NCBI GenBank assembly: GCA_903891285.1
Contig: CAITDZ010000088.1
Location: forward strand, 1-32,297
From: an uncultured Solirubrobacterales bacterium
GTDB taxonomy: Bacteria > Actinomycetota > Thermoleophilia > Solirubrobacterales > 70-9
Length of the DNA stretch: 32,297 nucleotides
Direction of reading: 5' to 3'
In this document: positions 13,473 through 21,426 of the stretch, in pieces
Layout of the letters: each line of letters begins with the position of its first letter
Position numbering within the stretch: position 1 is the first letter of the stretch
The notes under the pieces: model-generated
Told to the model about the DNA's origin: nothing
The model's database searches: none
What the model saw: only the letters and a program-made list of their open reading frames with translations
Translations under genes and position numbers: made by a program

Positions 13473-13479
13473 GGACGAA

Positions 13480-13797
13480 GTGGCCCGTATCGCCGTCCTC
13501 GTTCCGGACCTGATGCTTGCCAGCCGGATGGTCGAGCCACTCCGGGCAGCGGGGTACGAGGTGGTGACCGGCACCCTTCCCGAAGTGGCCGAGGACGCGG
13601 ACCTCTTGGTCTGTGACCTCGATTCCGTCGATCCGGTCGAGGTTGCCTCGGCAGGCCTTCCATCGATCGGGTTTCATTCCCACCTCGACAGGGAAACCGG
13701 CGAAAGGGGCCGTTCGGCAGGTCTCGGCATTGTCGTGCCGCGTTCGAGGGCCGCCAGGGAGCTACCCGAGCTAGTCGCCACCCTCCTGGAGTCCTGA
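13480..13797 (+). CDS. Small receiver-like (Rossmann-like) protein
   Basis: A 105-aa protein starting with GTG 13480; the tracked start at 13240 lies in another gene. The pattern resembles a shrunken response-regulator receiver: a first strand (RIAVLVPDLMLASRM) with Asp, a strand ending in DLLVCDLDSVD where the phospho-acceptor Asp would sit, and later IVVPRSRAARELPELVATLL, like the Lys/Arg strand and last helix. The middle helix-strand pair (LPSIGFHSHLDRETGERG) is His-rich and unusual. Whether it is phosphorylated is doubtful. It overlaps nothing and follows the 120-aa gene by 8 bp. Confidence 0.6.
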   Translation: MARIAVLVPDLMLASRMVEPLRAAGYEVVTGTLPEVAEDADLLVCDLDSVDPVEVASAGLPSIGFHSHLDRETGERGRSAGLGIVVPRSRAARELPELVATLLES

Positions 13798-13865
13798 CCA
13801 AGGGTCGATCCGGCTTCGGACCGCGAGTTGGGCGGGGTTGGCAGGCATACCGCGTCGTTCACGGT

Positions 13866-13871
13866 TAGACT
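13866..13871 (+). promoter_or_regulatory. Candidate -10 element for the aquaporin gene
   Basis: TAGACT gives a leader of about 48 nt that contains GGAGGG 9 nt before the ATG at 13926. The rest of the 128-bp gap shows nothing else clear. Confidence 0.35.
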
Positions 13872-13925
13872 TCTGCCGTCCGTCGACCGGCGGGCGGAAT
13901 CGAACGAGACGGAGGGCTTGGGTTA

Positions 13926-14657
13926 ATGCAGGATCGCGGAATCGCCGCCTACATCGCGGAATTGGTAGGGACCTTCTTCCTGGTGTTCTTCATCACCACG
14001 ATCGGGGTGCTCTTCATCTCGGTCGGTGAGTCGGCCCAGTTCGGCTCCGATTACGCGGTCGTCGGCCTGGTGGTCGCCTTCGTCCTCACCTCGTTGATCA
14101 TCGGGATCGGCATCGCCTCGGGTGGGCACTTCAACCCGGCGATCACCTTCGGTGCCGCCCTGATGAGGAAGATCGCGCCGATCGACGCCGTGATCTACAT
14201 CCTCGCCCAGCTTTCAGGTGGTGTCCTCGGAGCCCTCCTGACGAAGGCCCTCCTCGAGGACGAGGGTCGGGCCTCCGACTACGGTGCGGCCACGATCAGC
14301 CCGCTGCTCAGCGGAGCGTTCCCCGGTTTCGTGGTCGAGACGCTTGGCGCCTTCCTGCTCGTACTGGCAGTGCTTGCGGTCGCGCTCGGCAGCAAGGCCA
14401 AGAAGGAGTGGGCTCCACTGGCGATCGGGCTTACGCTCGGCGCCGTGATCATGATCTTCGGTCCGCTGACCGGAGCATCGGTCAACCCGGCCAGGTGGTT
14501 CGGGCCGGCGCTGGTATCCGGTGAGTTCTCGGACTCCTGGGTCTACATCTTCGCTCCGCTGGTCGGGGCGGCTCTTGCCTTCGCGATGTACAGGTTCGTC
14601 ATCGAGAAGAGCGACGCTTCCGCCGAGACGGGCGTGGCGCCCGGCACCCAGGAGTAG
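13926..14657 (+). CDS. Aquaporin (MIP family channel)
   Basis: Six-helix membrane channel for water or small neutral solutes. The two half-repeats carry the NPA boxes: HFNPAIT at 69-75 (Asn70-Pro-Ala) and SVNPARWFGPAL at 186-197 (Asn187-Pro-Ala, with the selectivity-filter Arg190). The N-terminal AELVGTFFLVFF is the usual first helix. Length is 243 aa, normal for bacteria. There is no large extra loop as in glycerol facilitators, so a water-type channel is more likely, but CO2, H2O2 or glycerol cannot be ruled out. The ATG has GGAGGG upstream. It is followed by a strong hairpin and then the FO synthase gene. Confidence 0.93.
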   Translation: MQDRGIAAYIAELVGTFFLVFFITTIGVLFISVGESAQFGSDYAVVGLVVAFVLTSLIIGIGIASGGHFNPAITFGAALMRKIAPIDAVIYILAQLSGGVLGALLTKALLEDEGRASDYGAATISPLLSGAFPGFVVETLGAFLLVLAVLAVALGSKAKKEWAPLAIGLTLGAVIMIFGPLTGASVNPARWFGPALVSGEFSDSWVYIFAPLVGAALAFAMYRFVIEKSDASAETGVAPGTQE

Positions 14658-14664
14658 GAGGGTG

Positions 14665-14691
14665 GGGGGATCCGGGTGATCCGGATTCCCC
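14665..14691 (+). terminator. Hairpin between aquaporin and FO synthase genes
   Basis: GGGGGATCCGG, loop GTGAT, then CCGGATTCCCC: an 11-bp stem with a single G-U pair, 7 bp after the aquaporin stop. No T tract. It probably ends the aquaporin transcript. Confidence 0.55.
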
Positions 14692-14727
14692 GTCCTTCGA
14701 CCCCCGCCCCTCTCGGGCCATAGAACG

Positions 14728-17004
14728 ATGCGCCGGGTCACCTTCTCGCGCAACTACACCGTCTCGCTTTCGCGGTCGTGCCAGTGCTACTGCAAGTACT
14801 GCGCCTTCGCGACCCACAGGGCCCACCTCCATCCCCCCGACGATGTCGAGCGGATGCTCGACGATGCAGTCAAGCGGAGGGCGAAGGAGCTCCTGGTCCT
14901 GACCGGAGAGCGACCCGAGGTCAATGCCGAGGTCGCAGCCCGTCTCGCTGACTGGGGCCACCCCGACTTCACCTCCTACGTCGTCTGGACCTGCGAGCGG
15001 GCGCTCGAGCGGGGACTTCTGCCGCATACGAACATCGGGGTCATCTCGCCCGAGGACATGGCCCGCCTCCGTGAGGTGACCGCATCACAGGGCCTGATGC
15101 TCGAATCCGTTTCCGAACGACTGATGGAGACGGTGCATGCGGGCTCGCCCACCAAACACCCCGAATTCAGGCTCGCAACGATCGAGGAGGGCGGGCGACA
15201 GAGGGTTCCCTTCACCTCGGGAATCCTCGTAGGCATCGGCGAGACGGTCGCGGAGAGGACGGCTTCGCTCGAGGCCCTGGCGAAGCTTCATGAGCGCTAC
15301 GGGCACATCCAGGAAGTGATCATCCAGAACTTCGTACCCCACCCGGATTACTACGGTCGCGAGCCGGCCGAGATCGCTGCCCGGGAGTCGGACCGCCGCT
15401 GGGAAGCCGGTGGAAGCTCAGGTCTTTCCCATCCCGGCGAGGGAGAGTCGAGTGTCGCCCTGCCGGACTGGGCATGTCCGGTCTCGCCCGAAGACCTGAT
15501 CGCTCTGGTCGCGCAGACTGCCGAGCTGATGCCGGGAGTAGGGATCCAGGTCCCACCGAACCTCTCGGAGTGGTGGCCCGAGCTGGTCGAGGCCGGCGCG
15601 ACCGACCTCGGCGGGCTCTCCGCCAACGGGGACCACATCTCCCCGGAGCACCCGTTTCCCAGCCCGGTCGAGGCCCGAAAGGAGTTGCGCGAACGGGATA
15701 TCGCCCTCTCGGAACGGCTCTGCGTCTACCCCGGGTACATGAATCGGGAGTGGGTGGATCCTGCCGTTTTCGACGTGATCGAGGAGCGCTACCGGACCTT
15801 CGTGCCTCGCAAGGGGCGCGGCAGCCTCGAGGGTGGTCTTCCGGACCCCGGTCTCGTCCGCGAGGCCGTCTCGAAAGGCAGGGAGGGGGAGGAGCTCGAC
15901 GAACTCGAGTTGACCGCACTCTTCTGCGAGACCCGACCCGATCCAGTCGAGGAGATCAGGCTCGCAGCGGACGCCCTCCGTTTCGAGCTGGTTGGGGACA
16001 CCGCGACCTTCGTCGTCAACCGGAACATCAACTTCACCAACATCTGCACGGTCGGCTGTGCCTTCTGTGGCTTCGGCCAGTCCCGTCGCTCGCCTTCTGC
16101 CTACGAGGTGAGCGAGGCGGACTTCGTCGCCAGGGTCGAGGAGGCGGTGGCCTTTGGCGCAACCGAGATCTGCCTCCAGGGTGGCATTCATCCCGACCTG
16201 GGACTCGAGGACTACGGCAAGTGGCTCCGCCTCGCCCGCGACGTCGCGCCCGAGATCCACCTCCACGCCTATTCCCCGATGGAGATCGACCACATCGCGA
16301 CGACGTCGGGTCTCTCGCTCCCTGACGTCTTCGACTACCTGATCGGGTGTGGCCTGGGTTCCACGCCGGGAACTGCGGCGGAGGTACTCGACGACGGCGT
16401 TCGCGAGCGGATCTCCCCCAACACGCTGCCCGCCGGCCGCTGGGTCGAGGTGATCGAGGCAAGCCATGCGGCCGGCCTTCGGTCTACCTCGACCGTGATG
16501 TTCGGCCATATCGAGGAACCGCACGAGCTGGCCCGGCACATGCGGGTGGTCCGTACGCTCCAGGAACGGACGGGCGGGATCACCGAATTCGTCCCGCTCA
16601 GCTTCATCCCCTACGACACCCTGCTGGGGCGGACCCACGGGATCGAGGAGATGCCGATGTCCGACAACCTGAGGCACACCGCCGTCTTCCGGCTGGGACT
16701 CGGCCGGTCGATCACGAACCTCCAGGCGAGCTGGGTCAAGATGGGTCTCGACGGAGCGACTGAAGCGCTCCGATGGGGCGTGAACGACCTGGGTGGAACG
16801 CTGATGGAAGAGAACATCTCCCGGATGGCCGGATCGAGGCACGGGACCAGACTCGACCCCGAGGACCTGGTCGGCGCGGCTCACCGGGCCGGACGGGACG
16901 CAGCCCAGCGCGACACCTCCTACGGGATCCTCGGATTCCACCCGCGACCTGGCGACGTGCCGTCCGACCCCGTGGTCGAGCACCTGGTCGGGGCGCCGGG
17001 CTGA
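14728..17004 (+). CDS. fbiC: FO synthase (fused CofG-CofH)
   Basis: Makes FO, the deazaflavin chromophore of coenzyme F420, from tyrosine and the ribityl-aminouracil intermediate, using two radical-SAM centres. The 758-aa chain has a CofG half with C18-x3-C22-x2-C25 (SCQCYCKYC) and a CofH half with C440-x3-C444-x2-C447 (CTVGCAFCGF), each followed by its own barrel (for example FGATEICLQGGIHPDLGLEDY, and the C-terminal SWVKMG and GGTLMEENISRMAG). This is near the lower end of the length for actinobacterial FbiC. The start ATG has no clear Shine-Dalgarno. It converges with the npdG-cofD-cofC-cofE operon, 18 bp from the cofE stop, so the whole F420 core route is in one place. Confidence 0.96.
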   Translation: MRRVTFSRNYTVSLSRSCQCYCKYCAFATHRAHLHPPDDVERMLDDAVKRRAKELLVLTGERPEVNAEVAARLADWGHPDFTSYVVWTCERALERGLLPHTNIGVISPEDMARLREVTASQGLMLESVSERLMETVHAGSPTKHPEFRLATIEEGGRQRVPFTSGILVGIGETVAERTASLEALAKLHERYGHIQEVIIQNFVPHPDYYGREPAEIAARESDRRWEAGGSSGLSHPGEGESSVALPDWACPVSPEDLIALVAQTAELMPGVGIQVPPNLSEWWPELVEAGATDLGGLSANGDHISPEHPFPSPVEARKELRERDIALSERLCVYPGYMNREWVDPAVFDVIEERYRTFVPRKGRGSLEGGLPDPGLVREAVSKGREGEELDELELTALFCETRPDPVEEIRLAADALRFELVGDTATFVVNRNINFTNICTVGCAFCGFGQSRRSPSAYEVSEADFVARVEEAVAFGATEICLQGGIHPDLGLEDYGKWLRLARDVAPEIHLHAYSPMEIDHIATTSGLSLPDVFDYLIGCGLGSTPGTAAEVLDDGVRERISPNTLPAGRWVEVIEASHAAGLRSTSTVMFGHIEEPHELARHMRVVRTLQERTGGITEFVPLSFIPYDTLLGRTHGIEEMPMSDNLRHTAVFRLGLGRSITNLQASWVKMGLDGATEALRWGVNDLGGTLMEENISRMAGSRHGTRLDPEDLVGAAHRAGRDAAQRDTSYGILGFHPRPGDVPSDPVVEHLVGAPG

Positions 17005-17022
17005 GACCCCGTCAGGACTCTC

Positions 17023-17784
17023 CTACCTGAACAGGTCGTGTGCCCGGGGCCGGAGCTGCCCCGAGCAGCCCGGGCCGTGGTCCGGGCGCACGAATCGACC
17101 GACCCCTTCGATCTTTACCGCCGGGTTTCGGCTCGTCTTGTCGCGGGCGAGGTCGGCAGCAGCAGCCAACTCATCCGCGATACCGATCTCGGTGGCGCTC
17201 AGTTCCCGACCGCCCAGATCCTTCCGGCCACGCCAGTCGTCGAGGGGATCGATTCCGGCACAGCCGATCGCCACCTCGACCTGCCCGATCCTCCAGGCCC
17301 TGCCGAAGCTGTCGGTGATCAGGACGGCTGGCCGGCACCCACAGGCATCCTCGATCGCCTCCCGGATCTCCCTGGCCGAACGATCGGGGTCCTCCGGAAG
17401 GAGGACCACTGCATCGGGTCTGCCTGCGTTCGAGGAGTCGATCCCGGCGTTCGCACAGACGAAGCCGTGGTTGGTTTCGGTGATCAGGATCTCCCGCTCG
17501 GGGTCGGCGCGAACGACCTCCCTGCTCTCGGCCAGGACGAGCTCGATCAGGCGGGGATCCTGCCCGAGTTCGGTTGCAAGGGAGCTCGCCTCCTCGCTGG
17601 GCAGGACGCTGTCGAGCGCGACCACCCGTCCCTCGGCTTTCGAGACGACCTTCTGGGAGATCACGATCACGTCCTCCCCGGTCGGGGTTCCGTTCCGGGC
17701 GATCGCTGATCCGAGCTCGAACCCGGGCTCGACCTCGGGGATCCCATCTACGGGAACTATCCGGACCGGTCCTGGATCAGGCAT
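17023..17784 (-). CDS. cofE: F420-0:gamma-glutamyl ligase, stand-alone
   Basis: Adds glutamates to F420-0 with GTP. The true start is ATG 17784 (253 aa; MPDPGPVRIVPVDG), overlapping the cofC stop by 8 nt; the tracked upstream extension is a shadow of cofC. Motifs are EDVIVISQKVVSKAEGR (metal/GTP region), LITETNHGFVCANAGIDSSN, and ITDSFGRAWRIGQVEVAIGCAGI, all typical of CofE. In mycobacteria the orthologue FbiB carries an extra C-terminal flavin-reductase domain of about 200 residues; here the protein ends after the ligase domain. If F420 is made from PEP in this organism, the dehydro-F420 reductase must be encoded elsewhere (inference). Confidence 0.93.
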   Translation of the reverse strand: MPDPGPVRIVPVDGIPEVEPGFELGSAIARNGTPTGEDVIVISQKVVSKAEGRVVALDSVLPSEEASSLATELGQDPRLIELVLAESREVVRADPEREILITETNHGFVCANAGIDSSNAGRPDAVVLLPEDPDRSAREIREAIEDACGCRPAVLITDSFGRAWRIGQVEVAIGCAGIDPLDDWRGRKDLGGRELSATEIGIADELAAAADLARDKTSRNPAVKIEGVGRFVRPDHGPGCSGQLRPRAHDLFR

Positions 17785-18433
17785 CGAGCACCCTCCCCGT
17801 GTTCTTCGCCCCCCGGATACCGGACTCGAACCTGGTCTGGAGGGCGATGATGTCGGCCGGTGTATCGAGATCGAGGGCGAGCGATGGGAGCTCCTCGAGT
17901 CCGGCTGGAACACCTGCTTCCCGAGCCAGGGCAAGGTGGCGCTGGGCGCTCCCTTCGCCGAAGGCTGGCTCGATCGCGTCTGCCGGCGAGAGCAGGAGTG
18001 CATTGGTCCCGGTCCCATGTCGATCGGGGACGATCGCGACGAACCTTTCGGGTACCGCGCCGAGCAGGCGGTCCACCTCGCGCGGGTTTAGCAGGGGGCA
18101 GTCCCCGGGGACCAACAGGACCCGGTCGGCACCGTGGTTCCGTGCCGCCGCGATCCCGACCAGGGCCGCCTCGGAGTGGCCTCCGTCATCGGGGTCATCA
18201 ACCACCTCGCAGCCATGGGCCTCCGCCATGCGTGCTGCCCTCTCGTCCCCGGTGACGACGATCGTCCCGAACAGGAGGCGGCTCCCGTCCAGGGCCTCGA
18301 GGACGTCCTCGAGCATCGCCTCGACCAGTGCGATTCGGCGCCCTTCGTCCATCGCTCCGGCCATCCGGCTCTTGGCCCCTCCCGGTCGCTTGACCGGGAG
18401 GACGGCAAATGTGTTGACCCCACCCTCGATCAC
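17777..18433 (-). CDS. cofC: 2-phospho-L-lactate/phosphoenolpyruvate guanylyltransferase
   Basis: Activates a phospho-C3 acid with GTP for F420-0 assembly (FbiD in actinobacteria, where PEP is the preferred substrate). It has a nucleotidyltransferase fold with the opening FAVLPVKRPGGAKSRM, then VVTGDERAARMAEAHGCEVVDD and VLLVPGDCPLLNP with the metal-binding Asp, and GTGTNALLLSP, all usual for CofC. The start is uncertain: GTG 18433 (218 aa) or TTG 18454, both overlapping or abutting the cofD stop at 18441; GGAGG precedes the GTG. The end overlaps cofE by 8 nt. Whether it uses phospholactate or PEP cannot be read from the sequence by eye. Confidence 0.92.
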   Translation of the reverse strand: MIEGGVNTFAVLPVKRPGGAKSRMAGAMDEGRRIALVEAMLEDVLEALDGSRLLFGTIVVTGDERAARMAEAHGCEVVDDPDDGGHSEAALVGIAAARNHGADRVLLVPGDCPLLNPREVDRLLGAVPERFVAIVPDRHGTGTNALLLSPADAIEPAFGEGSAQRHLALAREAGVPAGLEELPSLALDLDTPADIIALQTRFESGIRGAKNTGRVLDA

Positions 18434-18440
18434 CCTTCGA

Positions 18441-19367
18441 TCAACCCTCCTCAACCGATCGCCCGACTTCGATCACCGAGCGGGCCAGCGCCTGGCGTCG
18501 GCGGGCGGAATCCATCAGGGTCGGGGTCGAGAAGCACCGGATCGAGTCAGAGGGAGGGTCTGGATCTTCGCGGTCGCAGACGAAGACGTCAGGGATTCCC
18601 TCGTAGAGCGACCAGACCCCTCGGCTGTCGGGGGACCGCCCCAGGGCCCTCATCGTGTTGTCGGTCGGCCCCTTGATCACCTTGCCCGCGACGTAAGGGC
18701 TCACTGCCACGACCGGTGCCGGTGCCTCGATCAGGGCCTCCCTCACCCCAGGCAGGGCGAGGATCGGGCCGATGCTGATCACCGGGTTCGAAGGGCCGAT
18801 CACCAGGAGATCTGCCGTCGCGATCGCCTCGAGTACCTCGGGCGTCGGTTTCGCCTCGGCGATTCCCTCGAGCTCTATCGACTCCACTTCGGGCTGGCCA
18901 CCCTCGATGATCAGGAACTCCTGCAGGTCCTTCCAGCTACCGGCGGTCCTGACCCTGGTTCGGACGGGGTCATCCGACATCGGCAGCACCCGGGCCTCGG
19001 CGCCGACCCCTCGGGCGATCTGTTCCTGGGCATCGGTCTGTCGGCCACCCGCCGCCATGAATTCCTTCCGGTAGAGGCAGGCGGCGAGGTCGAGGTCGGA
19101 CAGGGAGAGCCATGAAGGTGCGCCGAAACGGGTCATCCGTTCGAAGACCCGGAAGGAGTCATCCTTGATTCCCCAGCCCCTTATCTCGTCGATCTGGCCC
19201 GCGAGCCACCAGGTGACGAGGTCTGGATCGGGCGAGACGTGGACACCCAGGATCTCGATGTCATCGCCCGTGTTGGCGACCACCGTCAAGTCCGGGCCGA
19301 CGACCTGCTGGAAGCCCTCCGCCAGCCTGGCACCGCCCGTGCCCCCCGCGAGGAGGACGCACCTCAC
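18441..19367 (-). CDS. cofD: 2-phospho-L-lactate/enolpyruvyl transferase of F420 synthesis
   Basis: Transfers the phospho-C3 moiety from the GDP-activated precursor onto FO to give (dehydro-)F420-0; FbiA in mycobacteria. The 308 residues begin with LLAGGTGGARLAEGFQQ (phosphate-binding loop), followed by VVANTGDDIEILGVHVSPDPD, SWLSLSDLDLA and LLVIGPSNPVISIGPILAL, hallmarks of CofD. The start GTG overlaps the npdG stop by 4 nt (GTGA), indicating translational coupling, and its 3-prime end meets cofC. Second gene of the operon npdG-cofD-cofC-cofE. Confidence 0.95.
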   Translation of the reverse strand: MRCVLLAGGTGGARLAEGFQQVVGPDLTVVANTGDDIEILGVHVSPDPDLVTWWLAGQIDEIRGWGIKDDSFRVFERMTRFGAPSWLSLSDLDLAACLYRKEFMAAGGRQTDAQEQIARGVGAEARVLPMSDDPVRTRVRTAGSWKDLQEFLIIEGGQPEVESIELEGIAEAKPTPEVLEAIATADLLVIGPSNPVISIGPILALPGVREALIEAPAPVVAVSPYVAGKVIKGPTDNTMRALGRSPDSRGVWSLYEGIPDVFVCDREDPDPPSDSIRCFSTPTLMDSARRRQALARSVIEVGRSVEEG

Positions 19368-20062
19368 GAGAAGGGATCGCCCTCAGGCAGCCCGGTGATC
19401 CGAATCCCGGAGTGGGCCTTGTAGCGGATGTTGATCGAGATCAGCATCGGAGTCAGCTGCTCGACGAAACGGGAAGTCTCCAGGCTCCCGGCGTTCACGG
19501 GACGGAGCCCGTTGATTCGGGAGATCAGTTCGGCGACCCGGGCCTTGTCGGCCTTCCGGTCGCCACAGATGAGAACGTCCTCGTCGGGTACCCAATCCGG
19601 ATCGGCGAGTCCCTGGGCACTGATCGTGTGAAGGGCCGAAACGACGGTGACGCCTTCGGGAGCCAGCTTCTGGGCCTGCTGGGCGGCCGATCCCTGCCAG
19701 ACCCCCACCGTCTGGGTAGGGGGTCCGCCGACCGCCGTCGCAAGGGGCACCGTGCAGTCGACCACGATCTGGCCCGGCTCGAGCGAGTCCCTGATCGCCG
19801 CCATCGTCTCGGACTGGCTTGCGAAGGGAACGGTCAGGAAGACGACCTCGCCGGTGCCGACGGCATCGGCGTTCGACATCCCGGAGACCTCGCCCTTGGC
19901 CCTTCCTGCCACGTCGTCGGCCACGCCGGCAGCCCTCTCGGGATCCCTCGAGCCGAGGACGACCTTGATCCCGCCACCGGCCCACCGAAAGGCGAGCCCC
20001 GTGCCCAGGGCACCGGTCCCGCCGACGATCGGGATCGTCGGGCTGTCCTCGGTCTCGTTCAC
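19364..20062 (-). CDS. npdG: F420H2:NADP+ oxidoreductase
   Basis: Moves hydride between F420H2 and NADP+. Start chosen as GTG 20062 (232 aa), because the domain begins directly after it and TAGACT lies 7 nt upstream; the tracked 421-aa extension is spurious. The N-terminal Rossmann motif is IPIVGGTGALGTGLAFRWA, and VVLGSRDPERA follows with Ser-Arg for the NADP 2-prime phosphate. Also seen are VVFLTVPF, VDCTVPLA and the C-terminal SLETSRFVEQLTPMLISINIRY, typical of Fno/NpdG. It leads the F420 operon, so reduced-cofactor exchange with NADPH is made together with the cofactor. NADPH is also the reductant of Ccr, a possible metabolic link (inference). Confidence 0.93.
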   Translation of the reverse strand: MNETEDSPTIPIVGGTGALGTGLAFRWAGGGIKVVLGSRDPERAAGVADDVAGRAKGEVSGMSNADAVGTGEVVFLTVPFASQSETMAAIRDSLEPGQIVVDCTVPLATAVGGPPTQTVGVWQGSAAQQAQKLAPEGVTVVSALHTISAQGLADPDWVPDEDVLICGDRKADKARVAELISRINGLRPVNAGSLETSRFVEQLTPMLISINIRYKAHSGIRITGLPEGDPFS

Positions 20063-20069
20063 GTCCCGG

Positions 20070-20075
20070 AGTCTA
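20070..20075 (-). promoter_or_regulatory. Candidate leaderless -10 element of the F420 operon
   Basis: TAGACT on the minus strand, 7 nt before GTG 20062. It shares a 69-bp divergent region with the promoter of the thioesterase gene; a TGGGGCCCCA palindrome lies between. Confidence 0.45.
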
Positions 20076-20118
20076 GGGCGGCAGGACGGGTGGGGCCCCA
20101 ACCCCCTTTCGTTGGTCA

Positions 20119-20124
20119 TATCCT
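20119..20124 (+). promoter_or_regulatory. Candidate leaderless -10 element for the thioesterase operon
   Basis: TATCCT lies 7 nt before the ATG at 20132, with no Shine-Dalgarno. Confidence 0.45.
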
Positions 20125-20131
20125 TGGTCCG

Positions 20132-20509
20132 ATGAGTGAATTCACCGAGATGGTCGGCGGGGAGAGGACCCAGGCGTTCACGGTAGAGGGGCTTCTGACC
20201 ACCGACGTCGGCGGAACGCTTCCCGTTTCGGTGCTCTCGACCCCGGGAATGATCGGGATGATGGAACACAACGCGACGCAGCTGATCGCGCCGGCCCTGC
20301 CTGATGGGGCGGGGACGGTCGGGTTCGAGGTCTCGATCAAGCATGTGGCAGGCGCGTTCGAGGGAGCGGAGTGCGAGGCCTGGGCAAGGCTCGACGAGGT
20401 GCTCGACGGTCGGAAGTTCCGTTTCTCGGTCGAGGTCCGGGAGGGGGAGAGGGTGATCGGCACCGGGATCCATGAACGCCGGATGATCGAGATCCCGACC
20501 GGGGAATGA
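20132..20509 (+). CDS. FlK-like hot-dog acyl-CoA thioesterase
   Basis: A 125-aa hot-dog protein of the fluoroacetyl-CoA-thioesterase-like family; probably hydrolyses a small acyl-CoA in the cytoplasm. The catalytic triad known for FlK (Thr42, Glu50, His76) has counterparts at Thr37 (VLSTPGM), Glu45 (GMMEHNA) and His71 (SIKHVAGA) with the same spacing. An Arg pair follows near the end (GTGIHERRMIEI). The natural substrate is unknown; true FlK specificity for fluoroacetyl-CoA is restricted to few organisms, so a housekeeping acyl-CoA is more likely. The stop overlaps the ATG of the HMG-CoA lyase gene (ATGA), so the two are translationally coupled. Confidence 0.8.
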   Translation: MSEFTEMVGGERTQAFTVEGLLTTDVGGTLPVSVLSTPGMIGMMEHNATQLIAPALPDGAGTVGFEVSIKHVAGAFEGAECEAWARLDEVLDGRKFRFSVEVREGERVIGTGIHERRMIEIPTGE

Positions 20510-21426
20510 GCGACGCACTGCCCAGCTCGGTCCTGGTTCGCGAGGTCGGACCGCGCGACGGTTTCCAGAACGAACCCGAGGTGATCCCGACCGCCGAGAA
20601 GGTCCGATTGATCGACCTGCTCTCGGCAACCGGTGTCCCGCGGATCGAGGTGACCTCGTTCGTCCGACCAGACGTGATCCCCCAGCTGTCCGACGCCGAG
20701 GAGGTCCTGGCTTCGATCGAGCAACGGGACGGGGTCTCGTTCTCCGTCCTCATCCCGAACGGTCGGGGGCTGGAAAGGGCACTCGGACTGCGCGACCGCT
20801 TCGACGAGGCCAACTTCTTCCTCTCGGCCTCCGAAACCCACAATCGCGAGAACGTCAACCGGACCATCGAGGAGTCGCTGTCCGAGCTGGAACAGGTGAT
20901 CCCGGAGGCCCGAGCGGAGGGCTTGAGGTGCGAGGGAGTGATTTCGACTTCGTTCGGCTGCCCCTACGAGGGACGGGTCGATCCGGGCGCAGTGATCGGG
21001 ATCGCCGAGAGGCTCGCGGCCGCCGGTTGCGAGGAGGTTGGCTTCGGTGACACGACCGGAATGGCTAATCCGGCCCAGGTCGGGGCCTTCTTCGGCGAGG
21101 CCATCGAGCGCCTTCCCGGAATCGAGTTGACCGCCCACTTCCACAACACACGGGGACAGGGGCTCGCCAATGCCTATGCATCCCTCTCGGCCGGGGTCAC
21201 CTCGTTCGAGTCGAGTTTCGGCGAGCTCGGTGGCTGCCCCGTACCGCCGGGCAGCGTAGGCAACATCGCCACCGAAGACCTCGTCTCGATGTTCTCCGAG
21301 ATGGGGGTGGAGACTGGGGTCGATCTCGGTCGGCTGGTCGAAGCGTCGGCCGCAGCGCAGGAGGCACTCGGGCGAACACTCGGCTCACACGTGCTGAAGG
21401 CCGGGCCGGTACGGTGGCAGACGTGA
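20506..21426 (+). CDS. mvaB: Hydroxymethylglutaryl-CoA lyase
   Basis: Splits 3-hydroxy-3-methylglutaryl-CoA into acetoacetate and acetyl-CoA (last step of leucine degradation). The 306-aa TIM barrel of the DRE-TIM family has REVGPRDGFQNE (catalytic Arg17, Asp18), IEVTSFVRPDVIPQLSDAEEV, the metal ligands in TAHFHNTRGQGLANAY, and the flexible loop with Cys244 in ELGGCPVPPGSVGNIATEDL. It overlaps the thioesterase gene at its start (ATGA) and the SnoaL-like gene at its stop (GTGA). The acetoacetate product matches the acetoacetyl-CoA synthetase encoded 3 kb away. Other HMG-like substrates (for example citramalyl-type) are possible. Confidence 0.9.
   Translation: MSDALPSSVLVREVGPRDGFQNEPEVIPTAEKVRLIDLLSATGVPRIEVTSFVRPDVIPQLSDAEEVLASIEQRDGVSFSVLIPNGRGLERALGLRDRFDEANFFLSASETHNRENVNRTIEESLSELEQVIPEARAEGLRCEGVISTSFGCPYEGRVDPGAVIGIAERLAAAGCEEVGFGDTTGMANPAQVGAFFGEAIERLPGIELTAHFHNTRGQGLANAYASLSAGVTSFESSFGELGGCPVPPGSVGNIATEDLVSMFSEMGVETGVDLGRLVEASAAAQEALGRTLGSHVLKAGPVRWQT

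Noticed and set aside
15418-16983. Antisense ORF of 521 aa opposite FO synthase
   Set aside because: Shadow frame; the + frame holds both radical-SAM Cys triads and all FO synthase motifs.
20132-20509. True fluoroacetyl-CoA thioesterase conferring fluoroacetate resistance
   Set aside because: Triad spacing matches, but no fluorometabolite genes are nearby and many housekeeping relatives share this triad; kept as FlK-like only.
19364-20629. 421-aa start for npdG
   Set aside because: The upstream part runs through the divergent thioesterase gene; the Rossmann motif begins just after GTG 20062, which has a -10 element.
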